A stretch of 64,000 nt of DNA from Armatimonadota bacterium (GTDB taxonomy: Bacteria > Sysuimicrobiota > Sysuimicrobiia > Sysuimicrobiales > Humicultoraceae). Shown piece by piece: positions 53,571 through 61,171 of this stretch. The position numbers and the translations under genes were made by a program. The stretch's first letter is position 1, and every line of letters begins with the position of its first letter. The stretch spans positions 99,210 to 163,209 of the forward strand of contig JAVKIA010000002.1 of assembly GCA_031459715.1 (NCBI GenBank), in the 5' to 3' direction. The notes under the pieces are model-generated. The model saw only the letters and a program-made list of their open reading frames with translations. It was not told where the DNA came from and searched no databases.

Positions 53571-54394
53571 CCAGGGGACGGGGAAAGGCGATAGCCCCCC
53601 GGGCGGTCGACTCCTGGTTGGCACTACTGGCCGGCACCGGCGTGCTGCTCTCCGGATACCTGGTGGCTACGCGGGCGCTGCACGCGCCGGCGTACTGCCC
53701 GGCAGGATCTGGCTGCGACATCGTGCAATCCAGCCGCTACGGCGTGCTATTCGGTATCCCCGTCAGCGTCCTGGGGCTACTTTTCTACGGGTTCCTGCTG
53801 GCGCTGGCCCTGCGCCGCCTCACCCATGTGGCCCGCTTTGCGCTGTTGCTCCCCACGGCCTCCGCAGGCGTTGCCGCATCGGCGGTGTTCGTGGGTATCC
53901 AGCAGCTGGTCGTGCGCGCCACCTGCACTCTCTGTCTGCTATCCGCCTTCCTCGCCCTGGGCATCCTGACCCTGGCGCTGGTCCGCCGACCGCGTCCGGC
54001 ATCCGCCGGCTCGTGGTTGTGGAGCGGCGGTGCCGCGCTGGCCGTGGTTGCCCTCCTGGCGGTGGGCTATGGGCGCTCGGCCCCGGGGCCGGCGGTCAGT
54101 GGGTATGCCGAGGGGCTGGCCCGCCACCTGGCCGCCAGCGGGGCGCGCTTCTACGGCGCCTACTGGTGCCCGCACTGCCAGGACCAGAAGGCCATCTTCG
54201 GGCGGGCGGCCCGCGCGCTCCCCTACATCGAATGCGACCCTCGCGGCGTTGCCGCGCAGCCCCAGGCCTGCATCAGCGCAGGCATCCGCGCCTACCCCAC
54301 CTGGGACATCGGCGGGAAGCGCTATGAGGGCTTCCTCAGCCTGGACGAGCTGGCCCGCCTCTCCGGCTATCCACCGCCAGGGGGAGGGCAATGA
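53522..54394 (+). CDS. VKOR-thioredoxin fusion protein
   Basis: The roughly 290-residue protein has four or five transmembrane helices with the VKOR cysteines (YCPAGSGCDIV loop pair and ATCTLC as the quinone-linked CxxC). A C-terminal thioredoxin-like domain follows with YWCPHCQDQK as its CxxC. It resembles the cyanobacterial-type fusion that oxidises exported proteins using quinone. The start is uncertain: GTG 53522 is used, GTG 53513 and TTG 53618 are alternatives, and the first two overlap the TlpA-like gene. Confidence 0.85.
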   Translation: MGGGYRAAAGGRGGKVARGRGKAIAPRAVDSWLALLAGTGVLLSGYLVATRALHAPAYCPAGSGCDIVQSSRYGVLFGIPVSVLGLLFYGFLLALALRRLTHVARFALLLPTASAGVAASAVFVGIQQLVVRATCTLCLLSAFLALGILTLALVRRPRPASAGSWLWSGGAALAVVALLAVGYGRSAPGPAVSGYAEGLARHLAASGARFYGAYWCPHCQDQKAIFGRAARALPYIECDPRGVAAQPQACISAGIRAYPTWDIGGKRYEGFLSLDELARLSGYPPPGGGQ

Positions 54395-54475
54395 TGTATA
54401 TGGCCGCCAGAATACGTTGGAGGCCTGATAGGCACCGTGCGGCCAGGTGCTACGCTGAACTAAGGGGTGAGGGCG

Positions 54476-54871
54476 ATGAAGGCGGCGGCTTCCGCGGGAA
54501 AGCAACGGAGGGAGAAAGTGCGCCCCCAGGACTTCGCCGGGATCTGCGGCATCTACTGGGAGGGCAGCGCCTGGTACGATGTCCTCCCAGCGGAGTGTGC
54601 CACGCAGGAGGAGGTGGACCTGGGCAAGTTCTGCCCGGTCTACGCCTGCGCCAGGGAACGCGGTGTCCCCCACTGCGGCGTCTGCACCGACTTTCCCTGC
54701 CACCTGCTGGTGAACCTGGCGGCGCAGAGCGGAGGCAACGACCTGCGCATTGAGTCGGCGGCGCGGCGCGCCCAGGTGGGCGACAAGGCCTGGGCGGACT
54801 GGGCCCGCGACCAGAAGCTCTGGCTCACCGCCTTCTGCCCGCTGCGCAACCAGCCGCTGCGCCCGGCCTGA
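54476..54871 (+). CDS. DUF3795-type cysteine-rich protein
   Basis: The 131-residue soluble protein has the cysteine spacing of DUF3795: ICGIYW, FCPVYACARERGVPHCGVC and TDFPCHLL. The cysteines suggest zinc or iron-sulphur binding. The family function is unknown. The ATG at 54476 follows AAGGGG; an upstream GTG at 54467 is possible. It lies 81 bp after the VKOR fusion and may or may not share its transcript. Confidence 0.75.
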   Translation: MKAAASAGKQRREKVRPQDFAGICGIYWEGSAWYDVLPAECATQEEVDLGKFCPVYACARERGVPHCGVCTDFPCHLLVNLAAQSGGNDLRIESAARRAQVGDKAWADWARDQKLWLTAFCPLRNQPLRPA

Positions 54872-54894
54872 TCGTCCCGTCCCCCTCGCCGTAG

Positions 54895-54910
54895 CCTCTC
54901 GTCCGAGAGG
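54895..54910. terminator. Hairpin between convergent genes
   Basis: CCTCTCG (54895-54901) pairs with CGAGAGG (54904-54910) across a 2-base loop, followed by a small GGGG/CCCC pair. It lies between the DUF3795 gene and the convergent kinase gene. There is no T-run. Confidence 0.4.
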
Positions 54911-54925
54911 GGCGTCCCCGCCAGG

Positions 54926-56041
54926 TCAGCTGACCGGGCCCGGAGGCTGCAGCGGCAGGGCGAACCCGAAGGTGCTGCCCCCACCCGGACGGCTGCGAGC
55001 CCAGACACGGCCCCCGTGGGACTCGACCAGGGCCTTCACGATGGTCAGGCCCAGCCCCGCGCCCCCCGTCGTCCGGGCGCGCGAGCGATCCACCCGGTAG
55101 AAGCGCTCGAAGACGTACGGCAGCTCCTCCTCCGGGATACCGGGACCGGAGTCGCTTACCTCCACCACACCCTCGGTGGCATCGCGCCGCACGGCAACGG
55201 CCACGCCGCCACCCTCCGTGTAGCGCAGTGCGTTGGACAGCAAGTTTTGCAGGACCTGGGCGATGCGGTCGCGATCGGCGACCACGGGAAGGGCACCCGC
55301 GGCGTGCACCGTCAGCGCAATCCCCTTCTCCTCGGCCAGCGGCCGGGAGAGCTCCACCACCTCACGGGCCAGGGCGGCCAGGTCTGTAACCCGCCGATCC
55401 AGCGGGAGCTGCCCCTGCTGCGCCAGGGAGAGGTCGCGCAGGTCGCGCACCAGGCGGGTCAGCACCCGGATCTGCGCGTGCAGCGAGGCCAGACGATCAG
55501 GTGACGTCTCCACCACGCCGTCCAGCATCCCCTCCACGTTGGCCTGGAGGACGGCAAGCGGGGTCCCCAGCTCGTGGGCGATGTCGGCAAGCAACCGGCG
55601 CCGGGCCTCCTCCGCGCGGCGCAGGTCCGCAGCCATGGCATTGAACGTACGGGCCAGCTCCCCCAGCTCGTCGTCGCCTTCTGCCGGCACCGTGGAGGTC
55701 AGGTCTCCCGCCCCGATGCGCCCGGCGGCGTCCGCCAGTCGCCGCAGCGGAGCGGTGATGCGGCGCGCCGTCAGCGTCCCCACCACCGCAGCCAGGACCG
55801 CGCCGGCCAGGGCCGCCAGCCAGGTGGCGCGGCGTACATCCGCCAGCAGCCGCCGCTCCGGGGCGCCCATCATCTGCGTCATCATCTGGCGCATGCCCGG
55901 CATGGGCATCCCCGATGCGTGCCGCAGGTAGGTGTCGACACGCTGCGCCGTCAGCCTGGCGCTGATCAGCCCCACCGCGGCCACGGACAGCCAGGCCGCC
56001 GCCACCATGGCCAGGACCAGCCGCCAGCGCAGGCTACTCAC
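54926..56041 (-). CDS. Histidine kinase with Met-rich extracytoplasmic loop (putative copper sensor)
   Basis: The 371-residue kinase has two transmembrane helices (about residues 7-29 and 72-92) around a 40-residue loop containing seven methionines within residues 45-58 (MPMPGMRQMMTQMM). HAMP (92-145), HisKA (LLADIAHELGTPL, H156) and HATPase (NLLSNALRYT, DSGPGIP, GGAGLGLTIV) domains follow. Methionine clusters bind Cu(I) or Ag(I), so metal sensing is inferred. The GTG at 56041 overlaps the response regulator by 8 bp. Confidence 0.87.
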   Translation of the reverse strand: MSSLRWRLVLAMVAAAWLSVAAVGLISARLTAQRVDTYLRHASGMPMPGMRQMMTQMMGAPERRLLADVRRATWLAALAGAVLAAVVGTLTARRITAPLRRLADAAGRIGAGDLTSTVPAEGDDELGELARTFNAMAADLRRAEEARRRLLADIAHELGTPLAVLQANVEGMLDGVVETSPDRLASLHAQIRVLTRLVRDLRDLSLAQQGQLPLDRRVTDLAALAREVVELSRPLAEEKGIALTVHAAGALPVVADRDRIAQVLQNLLSNALRYTEGGGVAVAVRRDATEGVVEVSDSGPGIPEEELPYVFERFYRVDRSRARTTGGAGLGLTIVKALVESHGGRVWARSRPGGGSTFGFALPLQPPGPVS

Positions 56042-56732
56042 GGGAGGCCTCAGCCAAGCGATAGCCCACGCGGTGCACGGTGAGGATGTAGCGGGGATGC
56101 CTGGGGTCGGGCTCCAGCTTCTGCCGCAGGTTCTTGATGTGGGCGTCGATGGTGCGCTCGTACCCTTCGTAGGCGTAACCCTGCACCTGATCCAGCAGCT
56201 GCAGTCGGGTGAAGACACGCCCGGGGTGGCGGGCCAGGGTGAGGAGCAGGCGGAACTCGGTAGGGGTGAGGTGTAGCGGCGTCCCGCCGCGGAAGGCCTC
56301 CATCCGGGAGGGATCGATCTCCAGGTCCCCCACCCGCACCACCTCGCCCGGGGCCGCCTCCGTGCCCCGGGCGCGCCGCAGCACCGCGCGCACCCGGGCC
56401 ACCAGTTCCCGCGGGCTGAAGGGTTTGGTGATGTAGTCGTCGGCGCCCAGCTCCAGACCCACCAGCTTGTCCGCCTCGTCGTCGCGAGCCGTGAGCATGA
56501 TCACGGGGGTGGAGCCCTCCTGCCGGATGCGCCGGCAGACCTCCCACCCGTCCAGCCCGGGGAGCATCAGGTCCAGCAGGACGAGGTCGGGCCGCAGACG
56601 CCGGAACTCGTCCACGGCCCGTTGCCCCTCGGATGCCACCACCACCCGGTACCCGTCCCGCTCCAGGTAGCGGCGCACCACGTCCACGATGGCGGCCTCG
56701 TCCTCCACCAGGAGGACCGTCTTCCCCTGCAT
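56034..56732 (-). CDS. OmpR/PhoB-family response regulator
   Basis: The 232-residue regulator has a receiver (LLVEDEAAIVDVV, phospho-acceptor D54 in LVLLDLMLPG, ADDYITKPFSPREL) and a winged-helix output domain (LTPTEFRLLLTLARHPGRVFTR, RTIDAHIKNLRQKL, VGYRLAE). It pairs with the Met-rich kinase encoded immediately downstream. It lies 18 bp after the SHOCT protein gene, so the metal-related proteins and their control system form one transcript. Confidence 0.93.
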   Translation of the reverse strand: MQGKTVLLVEDEAAIVDVVRRYLERDGYRVVVASEGQRAVDEFRRLRPDLVLLDLMLPGLDGWEVCRRIRQEGSTPVIMLTARDDEADKLVGLELGADDYITKPFSPRELVARVRAVLRRARGTEAAPGEVVRVGDLEIDPSRMEAFRGGTPLHLTPTEFRLLLTLARHPGRVFTRLQLLDQVQGYAYEGYERTIDAHIKNLRQKLEPDPRHPRYILTVHRVGYRLAEASRE

Positions 56733-56750
56733 GGCCGTCCCAGCCGCCCG

Positions 56751-57089
56751 CTACTGCAGGGTCTTTTTCAGCTCCGCGTACTGCTCCGGAGTGATTTCGC
56801 CCCGGGCCAGCCGCTGCTTAAGGATCTCCAGTGCTCCGTTGGGGGCTTCGCGCCGGGTGAAGGCCAGCACGATGAGCACCACACCCGCCACCAGCAGCAG
56901 GAGCGTCAGCAGCCCGAACCCGCCGATCCATCCGAAGCCCCGGCCGTATCCCCAGCCGCCCATCATGCCGGGCCCCATCATCCCCGGGCCCATCATCCCG
57001 AACCCGCCCAGGGTCATCCCCAGCACAGGCAGGAGCACCAGCACGCCCAGAACTACCAGCAACACCACCGTCAGATCCCGCGAGGTCAT
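56751..57089 (-). CDS. SHOCT-domain membrane protein with Met/Gly repeats
   Basis: The 112-residue protein has two transmembrane helices (about 8-27 and 55-76) flanking a loop with GMMGPGMMGPGMMGG, and a C-terminal SHOCT motif (EILKQRLARGEITPEQYAELKKTL). The ATG at 57089 follows AAGGAGG. The methionine repeats match those of the secreted protein upstream and the sensor loop of the kinase, supporting a shared copper or silver role. Confidence 0.82.
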   Translation of the reverse strand: MTSRDLTVVLLVVLGVLVLLPVLGMTLGGFGMMGPGMMGPGMMGGWGYGRGFGWIGGFGLLTLLLLVAGVVLIVLAFTRREAPNGALEILKQRLARGEITPEQYAELKKTLQ

Positions 57090-57101
57090 GACTGTCCTCC
57101 T

Positions 57102-57848
57102 TTAAAGCTCCTTCTCCCGGATGAATGTCCCGTGCCAGGTGTGATACCAGACCTGGCCGGTGTAGGCATTGACGCTGAGCATGCCGAAGGTCTTGCCGTT
57201 GCGCTCCGCGTCAAAGGTGAAGTAGCCGTAGAACTCTGTCCCGTGGTCCGGCGCTGCTCCCGGAAAGGCGCGGCTGAGGAACTCCCGGGCGATCTGCCGC
57301 GCCCGCTCTCGGCCAAGCGGTGCCGCCGCCTGTCCCGGAGCATAGCCGGGCCCGTATCCGGGACCGCCCGGACCCATCATCCCCGGAGCCCAGCCCGGGC
57401 CCCCGGGGCCCCATCCCGGGCCACCCCATCCCATCATCCCGGGGCCGCCCATCATCCCGGGGCCAAAGCCGAAGCCCCCCATGTGGCCGTACTTGACGTT
57501 CCACATCATGTTGGGGCCGGGCTCGGGACGGACGACGCCGTTGCGCTCAACGATCAGCTCCATGGCGCCCTTTCCCGTGCTCTTCTCCACCACCAGCACG
57601 TAGAAGTGGTTGGAGAACTCCATCACTTCCTTGGGCTGCAGGTCCGCATAGCCGACCGCAGCCAGGACCTCCTTCACCCGCTCGACGGCGCCGTCGATGG
57701 TCAGGGGCCCGCGGACTGTCAGGCTGGGGGCGGCGGAGCCGAATCCCCAGCACCCCGCACCCCACCCGGGTTGGGCCACCGCTGGTACAGCCAGAGCTGC
57801 GGCCAGGGCAAGAACACCCAGACCGGCAAACAGGTAACGTCGAGACAT
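57102..57848 (-). CDS. Secreted Met/Gly-rich PepSY-like protein
   Basis: The 248-residue protein has a signal peptide (cleavage after AVPAVAQ). Two PepSY-like segments (AVERVKEVLAAVGYADLQPKEVMEF, ARQIAREFLSRAFPG with LSVNAYTGQVWYH) flank a central Gly/Met/Pro region with several GMM repeats (about residues 125-175). It probably binds soft metals outside the membrane. It is the first large gene of the Met-rich operon and sits 12 bp before the SHOCT gene. Confidence 0.75.
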   Translation of the reverse strand: MSRRYLFAGLGVLALAAALAVPAVAQPGWGAGCWGFGSAAPSLTVRGPLTIDGAVERVKEVLAAVGYADLQPKEVMEFSNHFYVLVVEKSTGKGAMELIVERNGVVRPEPGPNMMWNVKYGHMGGFGFGPGMMGGPGMMGWGGPGWGPGGPGWAPGMMGPGGPGYGPGYAPGQAAAPLGRERARQIAREFLSRAFPGAAPDHGTEFYGYFTFDAERNGKTFGMLSVNAYTGQVWYHTWHGTFIREKEL

Positions 57849-57934
57849 CTCTCATCACCTCCAACGTCACCGTAAGGCCCCGGGGTGAATCGCCGGTGCA
57901 GCGATTGTGAAGAAATTTTGAACGTGCCGCGGGC

Positions 57935-58057
57935 CTACGCCCTCATGGCGCGAAACCACAGCCTTGCCACATAGGCGGTGTAGACGCCCATGGCCGCGAT
58001 GGCAAGTCCCAGGGCAAATCCTAAGATAAGAGCCAGAGAGCGGGCGAATCGCATCAT
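57935..58057 (-). CDS. 40-residue single-pass membrane protein
   Basis: The tandem ATGs at 58057 and 58054 follow AGGAGGTTGCGG, a near-perfect ribosome site. The product is one hydrophobic helix with basic ends (MMRFARS start, RAMRA end). It lies 86 bp upstream of the Met-rich operon on the same strand and may be its first gene. A possible -10, TATGGT, is at 58081-58076. No family recognised. Confidence 0.55.
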   Translation of the reverse strand: MMRFARSLALILGFALGLAIAAMGVYTAYVARLWFRAMRA

Positions 58058-58216
58058 CCGCAACCTCCTGTCCCCACCATACACTACGCTTCCCCCTCCC
58101 GAACACCACGCTTCCCCCCTCCCGTCGCCCCGCCCTCCCCATGCCGCCGGGCCCGGTCCTTTCCGCCTATCAGCACCCGATCCGAATGGAGAATGCCGCA
58201 TCCGCCTGATGCCCGA

Positions 58217-58262
58217 ATCGGACTTTCGCCGTATTTCTCCGCCTAAACCGGTAGGATAGGCT
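58217..58262 (+). promoter_or_regulatory. Regulon promoter (weak operator) plus TAGGCT, DoxX gene
   Basis: ATCGGA-CTTTCG-CCGTAT (58217-58234) is followed after 22 bp by TAGGCT (58257-58262). A second partial site, ATCCGC-CTGATG-CCCGAA (58200-58217), abuts it. Transcription would begin near 58269, 15 bases before the ATG at 58284. Confidence 0.48.
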
Positions 58263-58283
58263 GTGCTCGGGAGGTGACAGTCG

Positions 58284-58877
58284 ATGGCAAGAGTCGTAGT
58301 CAAGGATCACGTGATCGAGGACCCCCCGGTGGCCCGGTTCCTCTTCAGCAGTACCACCATGGCCTGGGTCTGGCTCGTGGTGCGGGTCTGGGTGGGGTAT
58401 CAGTGGATCAACGCCGCGTTGCACAAGATCTCCGACCCCGCCTGGATGCAGACGGGCGCTGCCCTGAAGGGTTTCTGGGAGCGGGCGGTAGCCATCCCGC
58501 AGGGGGGAAGGCCGCCCATCGCCTTCGACTGGTACCGGGAGTTCATCCGGTGGCTGCTGAACACCCAGAGCTACACCTGGTTCGCCAAGCTGGTCACCTA
58601 CGGCGAACTCCTGGTGGGCATCGCCCTGGTGCTGGGCGCCTTCGTGGGCGTGGCCGCCTTCTTCGGCGCCCTGATGAACTGGAACTTCATGATGGCGGGA
58701 GCCGCCAGCACGAACCCCGTCCTCTTCACCCTGGCCATCCTGCTGCTGCTGGCCTGGAAGGTGGCCGGCTACATCGGGCTGGACTACTACCTGCTGGCCT
58801 GGCTGGGCACCCCCTGGCGGCCGGGACGGATATTCAAGATGCGCGACCAGAACCAGTCGGAGACCTCAATGGCCTGA
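58284..58877 (+). CDS. DoxX-family integral membrane protein
   Basis: The 197-residue protein has four hydrophobic segments and DoxX-type features: VRVWVGYQWINAALHKISDPAW, FAKLVTYGELLVGIALVLGAFVG, and ALMNWNFMMAGAASTNPVLF. DoxX/DoxD relatives include a subunit of thiosulphate:quinone oxidoreductase, but most family members are uncharacterised. GAGGTGACAG precedes the ATG. Its operator links it to the respiratory regulon. Confidence 0.82.
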   Translation: MARVVVKDHVIEDPPVARFLFSSTTMAWVWLVVRVWVGYQWINAALHKISDPAWMQTGAALKGFWERAVAIPQGGRPPIAFDWYREFIRWLLNTQSYTWFAKLVTYGELLVGIALVLGAFVGVAAFFGALMNWNFMMAGAASTNPVLFTLAILLLLAWKVAGYIGLDYYLLAWLGTPWRPGRIFKMRDQNQSETSMA

Positions 58878-59007
58878 TCCCGTGAATACCATCCGGGCTG
58901 GCAGAGCAGAGCCAGGCCGGGAGGGTGCAGCGGGGCGGCGTCGGAGATGCGGCGCCGCCTTCGCCTTGTCATGGGTGATGGAGGCGCATCCAGTTCCCCT
59001 GGCGGCG

Positions 59008-59036
59008 TGAAAACCCGGGATGCGGGGTTGTAGTAT
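59008..59036 (+). promoter_or_regulatory. Possible glyA promoter
   Basis: TGAAAA (59008-59013) and TAGTAT (59031-59036) are separated by 17 bp, placing the start near 59043, 30 bases before glyA. The upstream part of the gap holds a G+C-rich inverted pair (GGCGGCG and CGCCGCC, about 58935-58960) that may end the DoxX transcript. Confidence 0.35.
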
Positions 59037-59072
59037 GGAGCGGGCACCCTGGACCTCCTGGAGGAGAGGCGC

Positions 59073-60398
59073 ATGGCCCTGAGGGAACAGGATCCCGCTG
59101 TCTACACCATCCTGGAAGCAGAGCGACGTCGCCAGCTGGAAGGCGTCGAGCTCATCCCTTCCGAGAACTACGTCTCTGCCGCCGTGCTTGCGGCCATGGG
59201 GTCCATCTTCACCAACAAGTACTCGGAGGGCTATCCCGGACGGCGGTACTACGGCGGCAACGAGCACGTGGACGAGGTCGAGCGCCTGGCCCAGGAGCGG
59301 GCGAAGGCGCTCTTCGGCACCCCCCACGCCAACGTCCAGCCGTACTCCGGCAGCCCCGCCAATCTGGCCGTGTACTTCACCACCTGCCGGCCCGGGGATG
59401 TGGTCATGGGCCAGAACCTGCCCGACGGCGGCCACCTCACCCACGGCTGGAGCGTCAGCATCACCGGAACCTACTATCGCAGCGTTCCCTACCACGTGAA
59501 GGCGGATGGCTACATCGACATGGAGGAGGTGCGCCGCCTGGCCCGGGAGCACCGTCCCCGGCTGATCTGGTGCGGGGCCACCGCGTACCCCCGAGAATTC
59601 CCCTTCGAGGAGTTTGCCGCGGTGGCCGACGAGGTGGACGCCTACTTCGCCGCCGACATCTCCCACGTCGCCGGCCTGATCGTGGCCGGCGTGCACAAGA
59701 GCCCCACGCCCTACGCGCATGTCATCACCACCACAACCCACAAGACGCTGCGCGGTCCTCGCGGCGCCATGATCCTGGTCACCCAGCGCGGGCTGTCCCG
59801 GGACCCGGAGCTGGCCGAGAAGATCGACCGTGCCGTCTTCCCCGGCCTGCAGGGCGGCCCCCACGACCACACCACCGCCGCCATCGCCGTGGCCCTGGGG
59901 GAGGCCATGCGCCCGGAGTTCAAGGCCTACGGGGCGCAGGTGGTGCACAACGCCAGAGCCCTGGCCGCCAGCCTGGCTGCCCGCGGCTTCACGGTGGTCA
60001 CCGGCGGCACCGACAACCACATGCTGCTGCTCGACCTGACCCCCACCGGCCCGGGGCGCGGCCTCTTCCTGCAGGAGGCCCTGGACCGTGTGGGCATCAC
60101 CGTGAATAAGAACACCATCCCCGGCGAGCCCAGCACCCCCTTCTATCCCTCCGGGGTCCGCCTGGGCACGCCCGCCGCCACCACCCGGGGGATGCGCGAG
60201 GGGGAGATGGAGCAGCTGGCGGCCTGGATTGCCGCCGTAGCCGAACGGATCGAGGCGTTCCAGATGCCCGCCGACCGCAAGGCCCGCGCCCGGGTGCTGC
60301 AGGAGTTCCGCCGGACCGTACAGACCGACACGACCCTGGCCCGCCTGCGCGAAGAGGTCCGCCGTTTCTGCGTGCGCTTCCCCCTCCCGGGGATGTAA
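59073..60398 (+). CDS. glyA: Serine hydroxymethyltransferase
   Basis: The 441-residue PLP enzyme transfers the serine hydroxymethyl group to tetrahydrofolate. It has LIPSENYVS, NKYSEGYPGRRYYGG, NVQPYSGSPANLA, the PLP lysine in TTTTHKTLRGPRG and a C-terminal GTPAATTRGM. Two small deviations stand out: GHLTHGWSVS where GHLTHGSPVN is usual, and FFPGLQGGPH reads VFPGLQGGPHDHTTAA. The ATG at 59073 follows GGAGGAGAGG. Threonine aldolase side activity is common in the family. Confidence 0.93.
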   Translation: MALREQDPAVYTILEAERRRQLEGVELIPSENYVSAAVLAAMGSIFTNKYSEGYPGRRYYGGNEHVDEVERLAQERAKALFGTPHANVQPYSGSPANLAVYFTTCRPGDVVMGQNLPDGGHLTHGWSVSITGTYYRSVPYHVKADGYIDMEEVRRLAREHRPRLIWCGATAYPREFPFEEFAAVADEVDAYFAADISHVAGLIVAGVHKSPTPYAHVITTTTHKTLRGPRGAMILVTQRGLSRDPELAEKIDRAVFPGLQGGPHDHTTAAIAVALGEAMRPEFKAYGAQVVHNARALAASLAARGFTVVTGGTDNHMLLLDLTPTGPGRGLFLQEALDRVGITVNKNTIPGEPSTPFYPSGVRLGTPAATTRGMREGEMEQLAAWIAAVAERIEAFQMPADRKARARVLQEFRRTVQTDTTLARLREEVRRFCVRFPLPGM

Positions 60399-60461
60399 GC
60401 ACGAGCGCACCATGCGTTTCCTTCCATGCCCTTCATCCGCCGCGGCCACGTGTGCTGTCTT

Positions 60462-60488
60462 CGACGGTCCGTGGATGTTTACACATGT
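60462..60488 (-). repeat. 27-bp conserved element, copy B
   Basis: The reverse complement of this stretch matches copy A (35870-35896) at 25 of 27 positions. It ends on the ATG of the TIM-barrel gene (60485), so a protein bound here would block transcription or translation initiation of the downstream operon. Confidence 0.6.
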
Positions 60489-61171
60489 CGATGCACAGGA
60501 CTGACGCCCCCTTAAGCCGCCGCGGGCTGCTGCTGGTCAGCCTGCCGCGCAACGACCGCGACCTGGCCCAGGCGGCCATCGACGGAGGGGCGCATCTCCT
60601 CAAGGTGCACGTCAACGTCCGCCACCGCGCCGCGGGGACGGTCTTCGGTTCGCTGGCGGAGGAGATGGACCGTCTGAACGCCATCCTGGAGCTGGGCCTG
60701 CCCACCGGGCTTGTGCCAGGGGAGGAACGCATGGTCAGCCCCGGAGAACTCCCCCTGCTGCGACGCTTCGCCTTCCTGGACGCCTACCTGACACACCTGC
60801 CGCTGTTCCTGTACGCCGCAGAGGTACCGGTGGTGCCGGCGATCCCCCACGACTACCCCGCGGAGGCCCTTACGTTTCTCCACCACCTCCCCGGGGAGTG
60901 GGCGGAGGCGGCCCTGGTGCCACCGGAGGGGTACGGGCGCCCTCCTGCGGAGGAAGACTTCGCGGCCCTGGCGCGCGCTGGAGAGAGAAGCGGCCGCCGG
61001 CTGATCGTCCCCACGCAACGGCACATTCGCCCCGAGGACCTGGAGCGCTATTTCGCCCTGCCCGCCGTCTGGGCGTTGATGATTGGCGTCGTCGTCACCG
61101 GTGGCGACCCCGGCGGCATCCGGTCGGCCACGCAGGCTTTCCGCCGCCGGCTGGAGAGGATTTTCGCATGA
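60485..61171 (+). CDS. Uncharacterised TIM-barrel-like protein
   Basis: The 228-residue protein has the alternating strand-helix pattern of a TIM barrel: RGLLLVSLPRNDRDLAQAAIDGGAHLLKVHVNV, GLPTGLVPGEER, VVPAIPHDYP, LIVPTQRHIRPEDL and a glycine-rich GVVVTGGDPGGIRSAT near the end that resembles a phosphate-binding loop. Family not recognised. It overlaps the GHMP kinase gene as ATGA. The ATG at 60485 has no ribosome site; ATG 60491 or GTG 60452 are alternatives. Confidence 0.6.
   Translation: MSMHRTDAPLSRRGLLLVSLPRNDRDLAQAAIDGGAHLLKVHVNVRHRAAGTVFGSLAEEMDRLNAILELGLPTGLVPGEERMVSPGELPLLRRFAFLDAYLTHLPLFLYAAEVPVVPAIPHDYPAEALTFLHHLPGEWAEAALVPPEGYGRPPAEEDFAALARAGERSGRRLIVPTQRHIRPEDLERYFALPAVWALMIGVVVTGGDPGGIRSATQAFRRRLERIFA

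Noticed and set aside
57350..57480. Apparent short DNA repeats (CATCATCCC and GGGCCC blocks)
   Set aside because: They result from Gly/Met/Pro codons of the secreted Met-rich protein and are irregular in length.
57889..57905. ATCGC-N7-GCGAT inverted repeat upstream of the Met-rich protein gene
   Set aside because: It is 17 bp with altered arms, and the candidate -10 (TACGGT) is 14 bp away instead of 21-22, so it does not fit the regulon design.
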